Below are positions 57,130 to 58,443 of a DNA stretch of 58,443 bases, in pieces (position 1 is the first letter of the stretch; the number at the start of each line of letters is the position of its first letter). The notes below the pieces were generated by a model. That model saw nothing but the letters and a program-made list of their open reading frames with translations. It was not told where the DNA came from and did no database searches. A program made the translations under genes and the position numbers. Origin of the DNA: Candidatus Ruania gallistercoris (GTDB lineage Bacteria > Actinomycetota > Actinomycetes > Actinomycetales > Beutenbergiaceae); contig DXBY01000278.1 of assembly GCA_019116305.1 (NCBI GenBank), positions 1 to 58,443 of the forward strand, written 5' to 3'.

Positions 57130-57882
57130 TCAGGCCTGCGGGGTGGTACCGATCTGACCGGCCGAGCCGCTGCCGGACTTCAGCGCGGCGAACCGGGCGT
57201 CCACCTCGAGGGTGTCCGCGTCGGCCTCCAGCTCGGCGAACTGGGCGTCCAGCGAAGATGCCTGGATCTCCGCCTTGCCGGCCACCAGGGCCTCCTGACG
57301 CCGGATCTGCTCCTCGTACCGGCCGATCTCGCTGGTCGGGTCGAGCACGTTGATCGAGCCGATCGCGTCCTGCACCCGCGCCTGCGCCTCTGCGGTCTTC
57401 GCGCGCGCGGCGAGCTGGTCGCGCTTGACCTTGAGGTCGCCGAGCTTGTCCTTCATCACCGAGAGGCCATGCTTGAGCTTGTCCACCACCTCGCGCTGGG
57501 AGACCAGCATCGGCTCGGCCTCCTTGACCTCCTGCTCGTAGCCGATCTGCTTCTGCAGGGCGACCTTGGTGAGGTTGTCGTAGCGGTCCGCCCCGGCGGC
57601 GTCCCCGGAGCTGCGCAGCTCGTCGGCCTTGCGGGAGGCGGCCAGGGCCTTGTTCTGCCACTCGGTCACCGCCGCCACATCGGCGTTGTAGTCCTGCTCG
57701 GCCAGGCGCAGGTTGCCGATCGTCTGGGCCACCGCCTGCTCCGCCTCGGCGATGTTGTTGGTGTAGTCGCGCACCAGCTGGTCCAGCATCAGCTGCGGGT
57801 CCTCGGCCTTGTCGATCAGCGCGTTGATGTTCGCCTTGGTGAGCTGGGCGATGCGCCCCAGGATGCTCTGCTTCTCTGCCAT
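57130..57882 (-). CDS. PspA/IM30-family membrane-stress protein
   Basis: A 250-residue protein, almost wholly coiled-coil helix, beginning MAEKQSILGRIAQLTKANINALIDKAEDPQLMLDQLV, a signature start of PspA/Vipp1 (amphipathic helix then DPxxMLxQ). Charged heptads continue through ~220, and a short C-terminal helix with FAELEADADTLEVDARFAAL follows. PspA oligomers bind stressed membrane. ATG 57882 is chosen because it puts the amphipathic helix at the N-terminus; the longer frame adds an unlikely tail. The adjacent TPM-like gene is a common neighbour. Confidence 0.92.
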   Translation of the reverse strand: MAEKQSILGRIAQLTKANINALIDKAEDPQLMLDQLVRDYTNNIAEAEQAVAQTIGNLRLAEQDYNADVAAVTEWQNKALAASRKADELRSSGDAAGADRYDNLTKVALQKQIGYEQEVKEAEPMLVSQREVVDKLKHGLSVMKDKLGDLKVKRDQLAARAKTAEAQARVQDAIGSINVLDPTSEIGRYEEQIRRQEALVAGKAEIQASSLDAQFAELEADADTLEVDARFAALKSGSGSAGQIGTTPQA

Positions 57883-57957
57883 CGGAGTTGTTTCCTTTGC
57901 TGTGTCGAGGTCTTGCACGTGCTGCCGGTGCGGCCACAGGGACGGCCCGGGGAAGTC

Positions 57958-58443
57958 TTAGAAGCCGCCGCCACCTCCCAGGTCTCCGCCACCGCCGAAT
58001 CCGCCGCCGCCACCGAATCCGCCGCCACCGCCGAACCCGCCGCCGAAGCCGCCACCGAGCGCGCCGCCGATCAGCCCGCCGAGCAGGAGAGAACCCACGT
58101 CCATCCCGGACCGCCGGCCGTGGTAGCCGCCGCGGTACCCGCCATACCCGCCGTACCCGCCGCCGAAGCCGCCGCTCAGCTGCGTCTGGGCGTGCCAGCG
58201 GTCCACGTCCGCCGTGGCCAGCTCCCGCGCCCGGGAGGCGGCCGTCCAGGCTCGGTTCACCAGTTCCACGGCCTGCTGCGGCTGCTGCTGTTGCACCTGT
58301 TCGGCATGCTGCAGGAACCGGGAGGCGTTCGAGAGCCGGGTCCGGGCCTCCGGGCCGACGGCGCCACGGTTGGTGGCGATGAAGTCGTTCGTGGATCGGA
58401 TGAAGGCGCGGGTGCGCTGGATCCCCGTGCCCAGCTTGCGCTG
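57958..58443 (-). CDS. TPM-domain-like protein, C-terminal part (partial)
   Basis: Open at the right window edge, so the N-terminus is missing. The visible 161 residues have a helical, glutamine-rich stretch (RTRAFIRSTNDFIATNRGAV, later QVQQQQPQQAVELVNRAW), then glycine- and tyrosine-rich GYGGYGGYRGGYHGRRSGM, a hydrophobic DVGSLLLGGLIGGALGG segment, and a final (G)nF repeat. This end is typical of TPM-phosphatase-like membrane proteins (YgcG type) that neighbour pspA. The actual TPM domain would lie outside the window. Low-complexity end is common in the family. Confidence 0.7.
   Translation of the reverse strand, partial: QRKLGTGIQRTRAFIRSTNDFIATNRGAVGPEARTRLSNASRFLQHAEQVQQQQPQQAVELVNRAWTAASRARELATADVDRWHAQTQLSGGFGGGYGGYGGYRGGYHGRRSGMDVGSLLLGGLIGGALGGGFGGGFGGGGGFGGGGGFGGGGDLGGGGGF

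Overview
The window reads as chromosomal DNA of a high-GC Gram-positive actinomycete. Codon third positions are almost all G or C, GTG starts are frequent, and several genes look leaderless. Characteristic genes include a WXG100 protein, a zinc-less MoeZ-type adenylyltransferase with a rhodanese domain, a PhoP/PhoR-like two-component pair, and a CIRCE-controlled monocistronic groEL. The order Micrococcales is a reasonable guess, but that is inference. No rRNA, tRNA, CRISPR array, transposase, integrase or phage gene was seen.

Layout. (1) 1-2.5 kb: an HTTM-type membrane protein translationally coupled to a phytoene-dehydrogenase-like FAD oxidoreductase. (2) 2.8-9.6 kb: a tight catabolic operon with a tripartite tricarboxylate transporter (TctC, TctB, TctA), a glyoxalase-fold protein, a zinc-independent MDR oxidoreductase, a hotdog thioesterase and an acyl-CoA ligase. 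This suits uptake and CoA activation of an unidentified carboxylate. (3) 9.7-19.6 kb: a tetrahydrofolate-linked one-carbon region. It holds a GntR regulator divergent from a dimethylglycine-oxidase-like FAD/GcvT protein and a cyclodeaminase-type protein; then a frameshifted membrane gene and a TetR regulator; then an IclR regulator divergent from a DmdA-like THF methyltransferase, a MetF-like reductase and formate-THF ligase. Together these could strip methyl groups from a methylated substrate onto THF and oxidise them to formate with ATP recovery. (4) 19.6-21.9 kb: groEL behind two tandem CIRCE operators. (5) 22-25.6 kb: a membrane protein, two HD-superfamily paralogues (one with its HD aspartate replaced by glycine) and a WXG100 protein between them.

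(6) 25.8-33.6 kb: molybdenum cofactor synthesis on both strands (mogA-like, moaE and moaA on plus; moeZ-like, moeA, moaC and moaD on minus), with a nucleotidyltransferase-like protein, an unknown protein and an inositol-phosphatase-family enzyme between them. (7) 33.7-39.4 kb: two short-chain dehydrogenases, a pair of CNNM/CorC membrane proteins preceded by a possible proline-rich leader peptide, and a CPBP protease divergent from a TetR regulator. (8) 39.5-42.8 kb: a small HTH-TOBE regulator followed by modABC, completing a molybdate uptake and cofactor theme. (9) 42.7-44.9 kb: a PhoPR-like two-component system. (10) 45.1-54.8 kb: a hemicellulose (arabinan/xylan-type) utilisation operon on the minus strand, with Tat-lipoprotein binding protein, two ABC permeases, two GH43 enzymes, a LacI regulator and a GH2 enzyme, but no ATPase. 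(11) 55-58.4 kb: ArsR regulator, SRPBCC protein, flavin-reductase-fold protein, NYN-domain protein, PspA and a partial TPM-like protein.

The most unusual signals are non-coding. Three long, perfect, sequence-unrelated intergenic inverted repeats (26.7, 45.0 and 57.0 kb) share a nested repeat architecture. The one between moaE and moaA also lies inside a 42-codon reading frame joined to both neighbours by ATGA overlaps. A 17-bp-armed palindrome between the GntR and oxidase genes carries the Shine-Dalgarno sequences of both genes. No single gene set here looks like a wholly new system. The best candidates for undescribed biology are the THF demethylation module, the nested hairpins and the HD-WXG100-HD cluster.
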